NCBI RefSeq assembly: GCF_000801105.2
Contig: NC_079516.1
Span: 11,098,001-11,162,000, forward strand
Origin: Raphanus sativus
Taxonomy: Eukaryota > Streptophyta > Magnoliopsida > Brassicales > Brassicaceae
Direction of reading: 5' to 3'
DNA length: 64,000 nucleotides
The notes beneath the pieces are model-generated. The model saw nothing but the letters and a program-made list of their open reading frames with translations, had not been told where the DNA came from and made no database searches. The translations under genes and the position numbers were made by a program. Shown one piece after another: positions 10,884 to 21,974 of the stretch (positions within the stretch are counted from its first letter, which is position 1; every line of letters begins with the position of its first letter).

Positions 10884-12340
10884 CTGCCAGCCAGCCTCGA
10901 TAGTATTGAGCGTATTGTTGTCATAGTACCGAGGTGATCCACAGTTGAGTCAAACTGAACTCGGTAGTCTGTTCAACTTTGGGATGCCAGACGTTGAACT
11001 TGGCTTTCGAGCCGTAAATCTTTGATGGTGGTCCATCAAAAATTCCAATAGCATACTGCATTTACAACTGATCAGTTTACGGATATAAAAACTCACATAT
11101 AGTAAACAAAGAACTGTATAATAAAAAACAAGACTCGTACGTATGTATTGTAAGGTTATGATGATTAATCTTTTAATAATGCTAATCTCGTTAGCTAATA
11201 ACAAGCAAGAACAAGACTCATACGTAATAGAGTTCAATAACAATCATAGACAACCGCAAACCCATAAACCCAAACCTAAAAACTTATCACTCATTGGAGA
11301 GGATGATTTGGATTGTTCATAGAGGGATCGAAGCATTGGGTATTTAAGGGTATCAAATTTGATTTTTTGATTAATTGAGAACGATTTGAGTTCGGGTTTG
11401 GAATGGAAAGAACGCATTCGGATCTTGGATTAAAACCCATCTGACCCCACGACCCACCATATTGAAATCATGATCCATTCGGTTCTTAACACAAAATCGG
11501 ACTAGCTTCAGGCAATTTGCACATGTACTGAATTTTATCGCCATAAGAAAACCCATTTATGAGAGGAAATTTTACTAAACCCAATGACTAGAATGAAATA
11601 CTTTTATATGTGGTATTTTGGTTTTGAGAAATATAATTTTAGTCAAAAAAACCAAATATTATTTTGGTTTGATTTTTTTAAAAATATCATGGTTCAAAAA
11701 TTTCATCAACTACCTTAATTTAACCCTATGTAACTAATTCTTACTTTAAATGTGTAAGATAGATGTTATATATATAATATCTAAATTATATATTGGTTAA
11801 TTATACCTCATGTCCAAGAGTTACTTCTTGCCCAGGTCGAGACCCTGCTTTCCCGTTCAGTCGCCGTATAGGAATTGTCCCTTTAGGACATTCCGTCCCG
11901 TTTCCGTGCCATACCTGCCAAATGGTATTGTCTATGTCTGGAAGATATGCTGGTGCTTTCTGTATCGTTGTTTAAATAAAAATTTATCAGTCTTTTAAAA
12001 TGTTAAACTAATGTACAATAAATAGAAAATTATATTAACTATACCAGAACAGTATGATTCCGCAGAAGAGGGTGATCAAAATGATTCCGCAGAAGAGGGT
12101 GATCAAAAGCAGGTTGATCGTTGATGTTGATACAATCAACGATATCTCCCTCTGGACTGTATTAATTATAATAACCCAACAAACAGTATTCAATATAAAT
12201 TGCATGTATAGATAGATCATATTATTACTGAGATTTAGGGATAAAATTCAAAAGTAAATAAAATCACCGTAATAGTTAAGGATGGAGGCGCGACTGCAGT
12301 GCATGCGACCACAGCGAGAGCCAAGACAACGAATGTTTTT
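10884..12340 (-). pseudogene. Neprosin-domain (DUF239) protein, N-terminal half, broken
   Basis: Neprosin-family proteins are secreted plant proteins with a propeptide (Neprosin_AP) and a glutamic peptidase domain. Readable minus-strand pieces are: a hydrophobic signal-peptide-like run near 12264-12336 (KKTFVVLALAVVACTAVAPP, no ATG found); exon 12045-12156 ([20 protein letters not shown]); exon 11807-11959 (WHGNGTECPKGTIPIRRLNG, a hallmark of the AP domain); exon 10884-11055 ([20 protein letters not shown], then [19 protein letters not shown] and NTIEAGWQ). A small deletion shifts the frame after TQLW, and the C-terminal exons are missing below 10884. Exon 12045-12156 carries a 27 bp tandem duplication (separate entry). 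The lost start, frameshift and missing end make it a pseudogene. Confidence 0.8.
12054..12107 (-). repeat. 27 bp perfect tandem duplication within a neprosin-like exon
   Basis: The unit ATGATTCCGCAGAAGAGGGT plus GATCAAA occurs at 12054-12080 and again at 12081-12107. It duplicates nine residues (FDHPLLRNH) of the propeptide in frame, so it did not by itself break the reading frame. Confidence 0.9.
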
Positions 12341-12394
12341 TTTGTTAAAAAAAATACAAATGTTAATATTATATCATTAGTTTCACCTAATATA

Positions 12395-13215
12395 ATAATC
12401 AACAATCTTGATGAATATATATGATAAATAATAATAAAAAAGAATTATCTTCAGTATTAGTTTAAAAGCACAAAACTGGTTCTTTATTATAATGAAAAAT
12501 CCACAAAAATCCACAAAAATTAAATTGAATAACACGTAAAAAAACTTTTTTTTAGTTGACACGTAGTAGAAGATCTTCAAAGAGTGTTTTATGAATTTAA
12601 AATAATTGATCAATTAGATAATTAAATAACACTAAATAATAAAGACTGAAGTTTCTTCCAATTTAGCCCAACTTTTAGATTCAATACATCCATCTTAGTT
12701 GTGTTTCAAATTTAAAAAACCTCCATCTTAGTCAATTTCATATTAAAAAATCTTTCCGGAAAAAAAAAATAAATTTTATTGTAGTTTTCCATTTTGTCAA
12801 ATTTTAAACTTGTGATACAGATGCTTAAAAAGTATTCGACCTTTTTAGTGGTTAATGATATGGCAAAAAGAGTTGTGAATTCATATAAATCTTATACCAT
12901 AGTACCAGAAAATTATAACTAAAAAAGTTTAATATGTCTTCTAAATCAAATGTATTATAAACATTTTTTCAATTGCAAAAACTTTGTTGTGGCAAAAAGA
13001 GTTGAGTTCATATAAGTCTTATACCATAGTATAGCAAATTATAACTACAAAAATTTAATATGTCTTCTAAATCAATTGTATTATAAACATTTTTTCAATT
13101 GCAAAAACTTTGATGTGGCAACACTTTAATAATCAATCAATAAGTCAAATTAAGCAAAAAATAAGCAAAACTTAAGTAAAATATAAATTTTAGTTTGGAA
13201 AATATAATACTAAAA
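12395..13215. repeat. Segmental duplicate, copy 2 (3' flank of neprosin-like pseudogene 2)
   Basis: This is the partner of 9650-10560. It shares long words such as TAGTTTAAAAGCACAAAACT, TTCCATTTTGTCAAATTTTA and CTTCTAAATCAAATGTATTA. The internal ~126 bp doublet is also present. The two copies are about 2.7 kb apart, which gives the tandem duplication unit. Confidence 0.7.
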
Positions 13216-13829
13216 GAGAATTTATTTTAGCAAGATATAAAATGAAAACTTATCTCATAGAAAATACTTAAAATATAAAAGTGTTAGAAGGGATATGTAT
13301 ATCAAGAATGTAGCATGGACGACTGTTATTTGATAGTTTCTTAGAACGTGGTGAAATAATAAAGTCCATTAAACAGCAACTAATATATACCCGAGCTGCC
13401 AAATGGGTAGGATTGTCCATGGGCGTGCTCCAGTTTTGTAGTGTTCATGGCCTATAATATTTTGGCCCAAATATAAAATGGTTATAAACGGAGCTTTTAT
13501 ATATAAGGAATCGTGTAATTTGCATGATACTATGTTTACATGCGTAGATTTATAGGTAAAATTTGAACTTACGAGATTGACAACGTCAAAAATAAATAGA
13601 CTTGTATATTACATATAGGAGCGTTCACAACTTGCATTATCTGTTTCAGGAAAATTGAGAAGAATATGCAATTTAAGATGCATACATGATGGAATTAATT
13701 CCGTTGTTAAACCACAAGAATTTGGCAAGTGCAGGCAAACCTTGACAACATAAGATAGAACATAATAAGGAAAAAGAAAGACTAAAAGAACAAGAAAAGA
13801 CCGAAACATATATAAAGAAGTACGATGTC
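13216..13829. other. AT-rich spacer between the two neprosin-like pseudogenes
   Basis: No gene is recognisable. A run of hydrophobic codons on the minus strand (13609-13809) is simply read-through beyond the C-terminal neprosin exon. Confidence 0.45.
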
Positions 13830-16410
13830 TAAGCTCAGGTGAACCGCATCTCCATGCTCAGGTCCTCCATAAGCAAAACATGTATTGCTGTACTTTTCGA
13901 TGTTGTAGTAAGTAGTGTTTGTCGCTCCTACTTTGAGATCGGAAACAGCCTAAAATTCGTGTATGCTGACAGTCTGTAAATCACGCATGTAAGCGGCTTT
14001 ATCATTGCCTGGGAGAAATCCTGACCCCATTTGAGTAGATGTATGCCAGCCGAAGACATGAAGGTTTACGATTTCACCACCCCACTGGATGTTTTCTGCG
14101 TGGTCAGTGAAGCGTGTGAAAAGCTCCAATGGCCAGTAACCTATCGGAGTAAGGTCACTCCCATTGCTGAAACGGACACCTAACCACAGGGTCCGGGCTC
14201 TGGATCCTGCTCACATATATATATTTGAATACTAGAAAAATATATTGATATTTAAGTAATAAAACAAACAAAAAAAAAATCCGACTAACCTTCCATATCT
14301 GGATCGTGAGCTCAGTCTGAGAGCCTCCGGAAGTAGATGCTAAACTGTTTAACTTCACTAGAGATGATGAAGCTGTCAACACTAACAAGAAAGGTAAGGG
14401 AGTGAGCAGTTGATGAAGAGTAAAAGTAAAAGAGGTAGCAATTTGAAAGTTGCAGGGTAGTTACAGGGTAGATGTAATGTCTTAGGAGAATCCGCGTCTC
14501 GTTGGTCGTAAGAGAAAGGAAAATGTAGATGGCAAGGAAGAGTTCTACTCTCTCACCACTTTCCCTCAGATTCCAACGAGGTATGGAGAGCAAATATAGA
14601 AAAAAGTAACTAAGTATTGTTTTGCTCATTCACAAAAGTGAAAAACCCACAATTACTTCTTTTATGTGGTTATAATTTCTTTTAGACTTTAAATGTTAAT
14701 TCTAAAATATAATTATATTAAAGATATTATTCTTTTAATATATATATTTATATTGATCAATCCCGAAGGACATCAAATTCGAACTATAAACCGGTTTCGA
14801 ACAAAATGATCTAGATAATACATTTGCAAATCTAATTTCGCATCACCATCTATTCGGCGCGTTCACGTTACATAGCTCAATATCACTAGACTACCAATAA
14901 CATTATCAAAATACCCTTGTAATATCCAGCGCAACACTGTACACTGCCGTTCTTGTCTATTGCTAATTAACATATATTTTCTTACCAAGATTAATCCATG
15001 CCTAGACTCACTTTGCTGGTGTGGTTCCCGGGTCCTGTTGACAAGGAGAGATTTGCTAAACCTACGTCCAAGTCTGAGAGGAAAGTAGCCCCCTAATGTT
15101 AGACCTTAATCTATATCGGAGTAGAGTCTGCCCTCCAATATCATACATTCAGTAGACTTGACAACTTTTTGTCGTTCAACAAATGTGCATGCACCACTTG
15201 AGTCACATGTGCACGTAAAACATAGGATAGGATCCCCTAACTGCTTGCATTTGTAGATATTAACCCCGATGATGATTATATGAATGTTTGTATTAGTAAA
15301 CATGTATGTATATTTCTTGCTTTTACTCTCTGTCCATAAACATTACTCTTGTACGTAATGTTTTGTACTATATCATCTTTACATTGGACATCTCTCCTTG
15401 GATCTTAAGTAAATTTTTAAAAACTTTTTTCTTCTTTTTGTTGCTAAAGTTCATTCTTTTAGTTGTGTTTGCTAATACGAAGTTTCAGTAATTATGTAGT
15501 TAAAAATGGTTATGGAAATTTAGCCGAATTTTGTTTTTTGTTCAGTTTTATTCTCTATGAAAGGGCACTCTAATTTCTAATTTCATCTGTTGGTTATTTA
15601 ATTCAAAATGAGATAGTAGAAAGCACAAACAAACATCCCTCTGAGAACCATAACATCGCATAAAAACATACACAATCTGCCGATCTTAATTGCTATTTCA
15701 TCAATAAGGGTCCCTGATATTAAGTCATTATCCAAACACTAGTTCTTTGAAGAGTGATTATATTTTTGTAAGGATAGAAGTAAAAGAGAATAATATGAGA
15801 TTTTTGTAAAGTAAAAATTAAGTAAAAATTAAAGAAAAAATTAATCTTTATTTTAAAAAATATAATATTAAAGAGAAAAGAACACAATTTCTATTAGGTA
15901 GCAGAAAATCAATGTAAATATGAAAATTTATCTTATAATAAAACATTTAAAATATAAGAAAGCGTGTTAAAATAACACATATTTAAAGGAGATCATCATA
16001 TTTAAAGCAGATCGACTCACTTAGAGTAGTTAGGAAATAACAAACACTAGACATATGTAAACCAAATTATGGTTACTAATTATCCTGTCATTGTTTTCCT
16101 TATTGTTATTGCTGATAATTCATGTATAAATTGGAATAAATCTAAAATAGAATAAAAATAGTTACGTATTAAATTACACAACAATAGTTACTGGTTACTT
16201 AAGAATTTAATTAGTTAGTTAAATTTTGTTTTGATTAGAAACTTACCTGTCATCCGGCCTCGATGCTGTTGAGTTCGTTGTTATAGGAACCTGCGGGGAG
16301 CCACACCTGCGCCAAACTAAACTCGTTAGCTTGTTCCACCTTCGGATGCCAAACGTTCATTACTGCTATTGTCCCATAAATCTTCGGCGGTAGAAGAATC
16401 TAATAGCATA
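13830..16410 (-). pseudogene. Neprosin-domain (DUF239) protein, catalytic half, broken
   Basis: This is a second neprosin-like gene on the same strand. The exon at 16247-16410 reads [20 protein letters not shown], then ANEFSLAQVWLPAGSYNNEL and NSIEAG, followed by TGA where the family has Trp. The exon near 14290-14360 reads STSGGSQTELTIQIWK. The exon at about 13830-14206 reads RFSNGSDLTPIGYWPLELFT, then HAENIQWGGEIVN, TSTQMGSGFLPGNDKAAYMR and NTCFAYGGPEHGD. It has an in-frame TAG after SIHEF and a frame slip at its start. The exon between 14361 and 16246 that should bridge these is not recognisable, and no N-terminal exons are seen above 16410. At least two stops plus frameshift mark it as dead. 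Confidence 0.78.
14361..16246. other. Interior of neprosin-like pseudogene 2, mostly unreadable
   Basis: The stretch is AT-rich and probably holds decayed introns. A GC-richer patch at 14990-15250 includes a minus-strand cysteine-rich frame (CFTCTCDSSGACTFVERQ) that does not match neprosin exons I know and has no start context. It is not called as a gene. Confidence 0.35.
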
Positions 16411-16947
16411 CTGTATATCTCCAAGAGAAAAAAAAACAGTTAGTTTAAATATGTAAGATAATTTATATAAGGCCTGTGAAAAACAATGTTTCAAAAACAT
16501 TGGGTTCAAGGACTATGGTTGTTCATTGAATCAATCTAAGACTTATGCTTTAATAAGCTTTGATTAGATGCTCTAAGGTTTCGATTTCTTCAAAACTCAT
16601 TGTATCTCCTTGTATCATTACTAGTTAATGAAGATTCACATACATTAACAAAAAAAAAAGAGGAAGAGGTCGTTGCCAGGAAGTGTGCACAGTGCACTGG
16701 AGTCTATGGGAACAAAGGACGTTAACTCAACAAACAAATATGGAGCAGGTCCTCCTAGGAGATAGAGTCCGCCTTGCTTGTCAGAGAAGCGATGATGAAG
16801 AGATATCGTATATAATTTATAATGAGGCATGCAAGTTAACAAAATTTCAGAGCTTAATATATGAAAGCACATGACACGCATTAAGATTGACCGTAAATGC
16901 ATTTCTTAGTTTGTAGATAAGTTAATATGCTCTGTTATAAAAAAAAA
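16411..16947. other. Spacer with a short unassigned coding-like patch
   Basis: Around 16675-16795 the composition becomes more balanced and both strands are briefly open (for example SDKQGGLYLLGGPAPYLFVE on the minus strand). No family is recognised. The rest is AT-rich. Confidence 0.3.
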
Positions 16948-18475
16948 TTAGATCTTGACCCGCCCGACCGGGCGGATATTTATGTTATGTTTTTAGTCTT
17001 TTGTTTAAATTAAATAATGTATTTGTAATATTTAAATATAAATTTAGATTAAAAATTAATATTTGTGGTTATAATAAAAATTTAATAAAATAGTTTGATC
17101 AAAATTTTAAATTTTCTAATTAAAATAATATAGAAGTGGGTCATATTTTTTTCGAATTCCAAAATCTTCGCATCCCTTAAAAAGAGTTATAAATACATAA
17201 AATATATAAAAATATTTAGAACTATAATTTCTACTAAAATAAATTGTTAAAAAATAGTTTTCCGCTGTATTTGTTTATTTCTAGAGCTTGACTCGTGACC
17301 GTATAAATATTTGATTTCACTTTAGCTTTTTCTTTGTGCTAATGGTATACTATACGTATATATATATATATATGTATTATAACTAACTGGGTTAAAAAGT
17401 CTGGTTTATAAATGATTTATAAATGATTGATTTCAGTTGGTTTACTACTGGTTTTGAAGACAATGATTTTTGAGTAATATAATAGTCTTTTGTCAAAAAA
17501 AAAAGACAATGATTTTGTGTGGTTCAATTATGTCAAATTAGGTGTGGTTTGTGACTGGGTTTAAAAAATTATGTTCATGATTGTTCTTAATAATTTTGTA
17601 AATTTATAATATCAATTTGTTTGGGTAATGGGCTGGTCATGGGTTGTTGTTAAGCAACAAAAAAACTTCTTAATTAAATTAAGCAACAATTTAATTAATC
17701 AACATAAATTAAGTATATGTCTAACAAATCTTAAAGAGTCCAAAATTTAATGATAACGTTTATAGTAGATAAATTTAGGATTCTATTTTAATAGAGTACT
17801 AGATTTTGACCCGCGCTTTCAAAGCGCGGGTTTATATTTGGTGAAAATTTTATATAATCACATTTATATAATCCGTCTTGTATATGCATTTATATAACCC
17901 GTCTCATATATGTGTTTTATATCCGGGTTTATGTTCGGTTAAAACTATATTGTACATGTATTTTTAGGTTTTTAATTTTGAATTAGATATTTTAAATATA
18001 AATCAATATAACAGTTTTATAGTTTTGATCGGTGTTTTGAAACCCGACTCGGATCTGCGGTTGAACGAATTACCGGTTTGTAACCCGGTATTTTTAATAT
18101 TGTGATTTTTTTTAATGATAAGACAAATTCGGTGATCATAAGTTGGAAATTTGTTTAAAATATATTTATATTTTTCAAAATCGTTCTAAATGATAATGAT
18201 TGTTGTAAAAATTAATAATTTTAGAATTAGAAAACCGGTGGTTAATAACAGTATCAAACATGGAAATAATCGATGCAATATCAAACAAAGAAATAATCGC
18301 AGGCCTAAATTAAATTAGGAAACCGGTGATTAATGACAAATCAAAAAATAATTAAGAAGAAATTGGCGTAGAATGTCCAGAATACCTTTAATGAATACAA
18401 AGGAAATGTTCTTCGGTAGGGGTAAAAAGAGTAAAAATTCAAAACATGCTTGTACTTTAATAGTATAGATATAGA
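16948..18475 (-). mobile_element. Non-autonomous Helitron (outer element of a nested pair)
   Basis: On the minus strand the element starts A|TCTATA at 18475 and ends CTAA|T at 16948, with a strong GC hairpin (CCGCCCGGTCGGGCGG) some 12 bases before the end. Helitrons insert between A and T without target duplication, and both flanks fit. Six bases after its 5' end it is interrupted by a second Helitron (17799-18469); the sequence resumes TACTCTATTAAAATAGAATC. Removing the insert leaves an element of about 857 bp. No Rep/helicase is encoded. Confidence 0.82.
17799..18469 (-). mobile_element. Non-autonomous Helitron (inner element, 671 bp)
   Basis: Minus-strand ends are A|TCTATACTATTAAAGTACAAG at the 5' side and CAAAATCTAG|T at the 3' side, preceded by a near-perfect hairpin CCCGCGCTTTGAAAGCGCGGG (21 bases: stem CCCGCGCTTT). 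All canonical Helitron end features are intact, suggesting a fairly recent insertion. It contains no coding sequence. Confidence 0.9.
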
Positions 18476-18983
18476 TATGTGAAATAGTAAGGCATAAAAC
18501 ACACAAATATGTAAATACCCAATTTGAATCACATAGTTGTTCATTCTCTTTTCCCTCGGTAGAGTAGCTAATGCATCATTATTTGTTAGCCAATGGATAG
18601 GATTTCTTCAAAGCTACAAAAAAAGCAATTTGAGTAACATATGCGAGAGAATCAGAGAATAACTAAGGATACCACTTGTTTTCATTTATGGTTCTGCTCG
18701 TGTTCTATGTTTGTAGCAGATAATGTTGGTTTGTTTTGTTTATCTTTTCTCTTCTTCCCTCTTTGTTTCCGGTTTTTTATTAATGCAGAAGTAAGATAAA
18801 TCATTTCATAAAGATATGACATAGAAAGAACAGATTCGTAAAATACTCATTTTGTAGATAATAGAGTTTTTGAGATGCATATCGTTTCCTTGATTGCTGC
18901 AAACCTTTGATCTCTATTCATTTATTGAAAGTTTAAGTTTTGAAACAGAAACACACTCAAGTGCATTACGTGAAATGAATAAA
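18476..18983. other. Spacer between Helitron pair and Pack-MULE
   Basis: T-rich sequence (18700-18780) and AT-rich DNA without recognisable genes. Confidence 0.45.
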
Positions 18984-19517
18984 GGGGAAATTTCAAAAAT
19001 ACACTATGTTAGGTACCACAATTCACATATACCACCAATTAAATAGACTTTTCAAAAATACCACATTGATGAATGGTTTAAAGACTAAACTACCCATTTC
19101 ATTGTCATCTTCTATCTCCGTATATCTCATCTCCATCGCCTCTCCGATCTCTTCAGTTTCATCGACATCGCTAGATCTCCTCACTTTCCGTTGATCGTCA
19201 TTGCCTCTCCGTTGATCGTCATCGAAATCGACATCGTCATTGCTTGGCTGCCGTTGTCTTCAACGAGTGCCGCTGTCGTCGTCGTGGTACAGCTTCGTTT
19301 TACTCGTTTGATTACCAGTTGCGTATCAAAAATAGGGTTGTAAATTGGGAAGAGTGCAATGGGAAGCTCCGATCGATATGGATACTTCTAAAGGCTCGTA
19401 ACTTCTTAGTGTTTCAGGTGCTTGATTCTTCCTGATTTGAAGAGAATTTGGTTTTTGTTTCTATAATTGGGAATGATTCAAGTGGTTTTGATTTCGATTT
19501 TGTGTAGCATGATTTTG

Positions 19518-20136
19518 ATGGAATCCAAATCATGTTGTTCGTCGGTAATCTCAATCCAATCGTCCAAGGTTATTATTTTCTCTGTTTTTCACTCATTATT
19601 GAACTTTGACTTTTGGCTTTTGTATACGAAATTTAAATACATGCCAAGAAGTTAGTATTAACTTTGGTCTCTGATTTGGAATGGAGCAGGATCGATGATG
19701 AACATGGAGGAATCATCAAAGAGAAGACCTTTCTATTGCTCCCCTGACAATCTTCTCTACGACTACGACTATTATGACGAGCAAACACCCGACAACCTTA
19801 CTCATGAACAGGTTTTTATTTTTCTGTTTTTATGTATCTGGTAGTTGAGAAAGAGTATTCTTAATTGGAAAATTATTATTGATGATTTCAAAGGTACCTC
19901 TACTGGAGAAAAGCTTCGAGACAGAGAACAAGCTGGAGCCAGAGCGCAAGACTCAGCTTGCCAAGATGCTTGGTCTTCAGCCTAGGCAAGTTTCCGTCTG
20001 GTTTCAAAACCGGCATGCTCGTTGGAAAACCAAGCAGCTCGAGAGAGACTTCAATCTCCTAAAGTCCTCTTATGACCAACTCCTCTCTAACTACGACTCC
20101 ATCCTCAAGGACAACCATCTCCTCAGATCATATTAA
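19518..20136 (+). pseudogene. HD-Zip I fragment, HAT5/ATHB1-like, captured by the MULE
   Basis: HAT5/ATHB1-type proteins are nuclear HD-Zip class I transcription factors. Three pieces are visible. At 19518-19568, ATGGAATCC leads into MLFVGNLNPIVQ before a GT donor. Exon 19690-19811 gives [19 protein letters not shown] and an acidic Tyr/Asp-rich stretch, ending LTHEQ. Exon 19894-20136 gives [40 protein letters not shown] and a leucine-zipper start ([20 protein letters not shown]), then LLRSY and TAA. Most of the basic block KKRRLTTEQV at the start of the homeodomain is missing, helix 3 reads NRHARWK instead of NRRARWK, and the acidic C-terminal half is absent. It could encode only a truncated homeodomain-zipper peptide. 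The MULE terminus lies ~0.5 kb upstream. Confidence 0.85.
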
Positions 20137-20139
20137 AAC

Positions 20140-20850
20140 ATTACTGATCATAATTAACTCCCCTTTATTTATAAAAGTTCATAAATTAATTCATATGGTG
20201 TTTATACAAAAATTTATAAGAGTTTATAAATCAATTTGTTTTCAATTTTCAAGAGAGCTTCTCCATTGTATTATTAGAGTTATGTAGGTTTAGAAATCAA
20301 CTAAAAGAGTATATAACCATTGAAAAAACCTTATAAAACAATTTATAATGGTTTGTATAATAACTTATAAGGGTTTATAAGAGTATGTAAATAATTTATA
20401 AGGGTTTATCAAAATAATTTATAAAGTTTATACACCAATATCAAACAATTTATAAGGATATGTAAAATTATTTGTAAGATTAAATAAACCATTAATAGGC
20501 ATATAAAACAAGTTATAAAATCTATATACCATTTATATATGTTTATAAGAAAGTTATGAAAGTTTATAAATAATTTATAAGGGGTATGTATACTATTGAT
20601 AAGGGTTTATAAAAACTTTATGAAAACTTATATTCAATTTATAAGGGTTATTATAAAAGTTGTATAGGTTTATAAATCAACTAAAAGAGTCTATAACCAT
20701 TTAGAAAACCTTATAAACAATTTATAATGATTTGTATAATAATTTATTAGGGTTTATAACAATAAATTATAAAGTTTATACACCATTATAAAGGATTATA
20801 AAATAATTTATAAAGGTATGTAAAATTTCTGAAGCGGTGGAGCCTTGCTT
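20140..20850. repeat. AT-rich TTATAA-word repeat block inside the MULE
   Basis: The sequence consists of irregular repeats of TTTATAAGGG and TTTATAAATCA. A longer unit (AAATCAACTAAAAGAG then ATAACCATT and AACCTTATAAA) occurs at about 20296 and again at about 20673. A short GC-richer island (20827-20880) is of unknown origin. Confidence 0.7.
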
Positions 20851-21040
20851 GTTGTCCGCATGTGCCTTAGAATCTGCCACGTTTATAAATTATTTATTAA
20901 CCATTTATTTATAATAAATTATAAATTATTTATAATGGGGTATAATTTATAAATACTTATAAAGTCACTATAAATGATTCTTAGTCTTTTATAAGGCTTT
21001 ATATATTACAAATACTATTTTAAAGAGTCCCTTTATAAAA

Positions 21041-21580
21041 CTCAGATATACTAGTTTCATGAAGAGATTACATAACTTATAACCCTTGATAAACCTTTAT
21101 AAAACTCAGAAAATACTAGTTTTATGAAGAGATTATATAACTTATAACCTCTTAAAAACCGTTATAAAACTCAGATATACTAGTTTCATGAAGAGATTAT
21201 ACAACTTATAACCCCTTATAAACCCTTATAAAACTCAGATATACTAATTTCATGAAGAGATTACATAACATATAAACCCTGATAAACCTATATAAAACTC
21301 AGAAAATACTAGTATTATGAAGAGATTATATAACTTATAACCCCTTAAAACCCTTATAAAACTCAGATATACTAGTTTTATAAGATATTATATAACTTAT
21401 AACCCATTATAAACCTTTATAAAACCCAGATATACTAGTTTCAAGAAGAGATTATATAACTTATAACCCCTTATAAACCTCTATAAAACTCATATATACT
21501 AGTTTCATGAAGAGATTATATAACTTACAACCCCTGATAAACCTTTATAAAACTCAGAAAATACTAGTTTCGTGAAGAAA
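21041..21580. repeat. Nine-copy tandem array, unit about 64 bp
   Basis: Units begin with CTCAGATATACTAGTTTCAT or a variant at about 21041, 21105, 21170, 21234, 21299, 21362, 21425, 21488 and 21553. Each contains GAAGAGATTATATAACTTAT, AACCCCTTATAAACC and TTATAAAA. Two unit types are distinguishable (AGATATAC and AGAAAATAC), partly alternating. The array sits between the plus-strand and minus-strand captured genes. Confidence 0.85.
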
Positions 21581-21652
21581 CACTTATTACAAGAGATTTA
21601 TATGTCTTTATAAAGATACACCAGATGATCAGATCAAACATTTTCATGGCTT

Positions 21653-21974
21653 TTACTTCTCCACAAAGTTACAAAGCCTCCGCTGCAAACACACAACATA
21701 AACTGTTAAAATTAAACAATCTCTGAATCAAGAAGACAAAGAGAAAACTTCATTTACACACCTGAAAAGATGAAACAAGCTCAGGCACTTGTAGAATGGA
21801 TGAAGCAAACATCAACTCAACGATGAAATCAATAGCAGGTCGACAAGAATCATGAGCACAAACAGAGTCAACACAAGTTGAAACCTCCAAAGGAAATGGC
21901 TTTAACCGCCCAGTGTACATACAACTCAGGAAATAAACAAAACCTTGATACCCAACCGCTCCATAAGTTTATGC
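21653..21974 (-). pseudogene. NPR3/NPR4-like BTB/POZ fragment captured by the MULE
   Basis: NPR3 and NPR4 are salicylic-acid receptors and transcriptional co-repressors that act in the nucleus; their N-terminal BTB/POZ domain is followed by ankyrin repeats. The exon at about 21762-21974 reads YGAVGYQGFVYFLSCMYTGR, then LKPFPLEVSTCVDSVCAHDS, CRPAIDFIVELMFASSILQV and PELVSSFQ before a GT donor. After an intron, 21653-21682 reads RRLCNFVEK and then TAA. The Cys/His pattern in VSTCVDSVCAHDSCRPA matches the zinc-finger-like part of the NPR BTB region. The capture begins mid-domain just upstream of TYGAVG, and no ankyrin repeats are present. It lies downstream of the SDF2-like and PPR-like pieces in the same orientation and could end a chimeric transcript. 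Confidence 0.88.

Noticed and set aside
14312..14629. Minus-strand 105-codon hydrophobic frame
   Set aside because: Only its last part overlaps the neprosin exon, in the wrong frame; the rest is AT-rich chance coding.
15106..15303. Minus-strand cysteine-rich frame (CFTCTCDSSGACTFV) that might be a small secreted peptide
   Set aside because: No signal peptide or clear start, no cysteine spacing I can assign, and it lies in the interior of a decayed neprosin-like gene.
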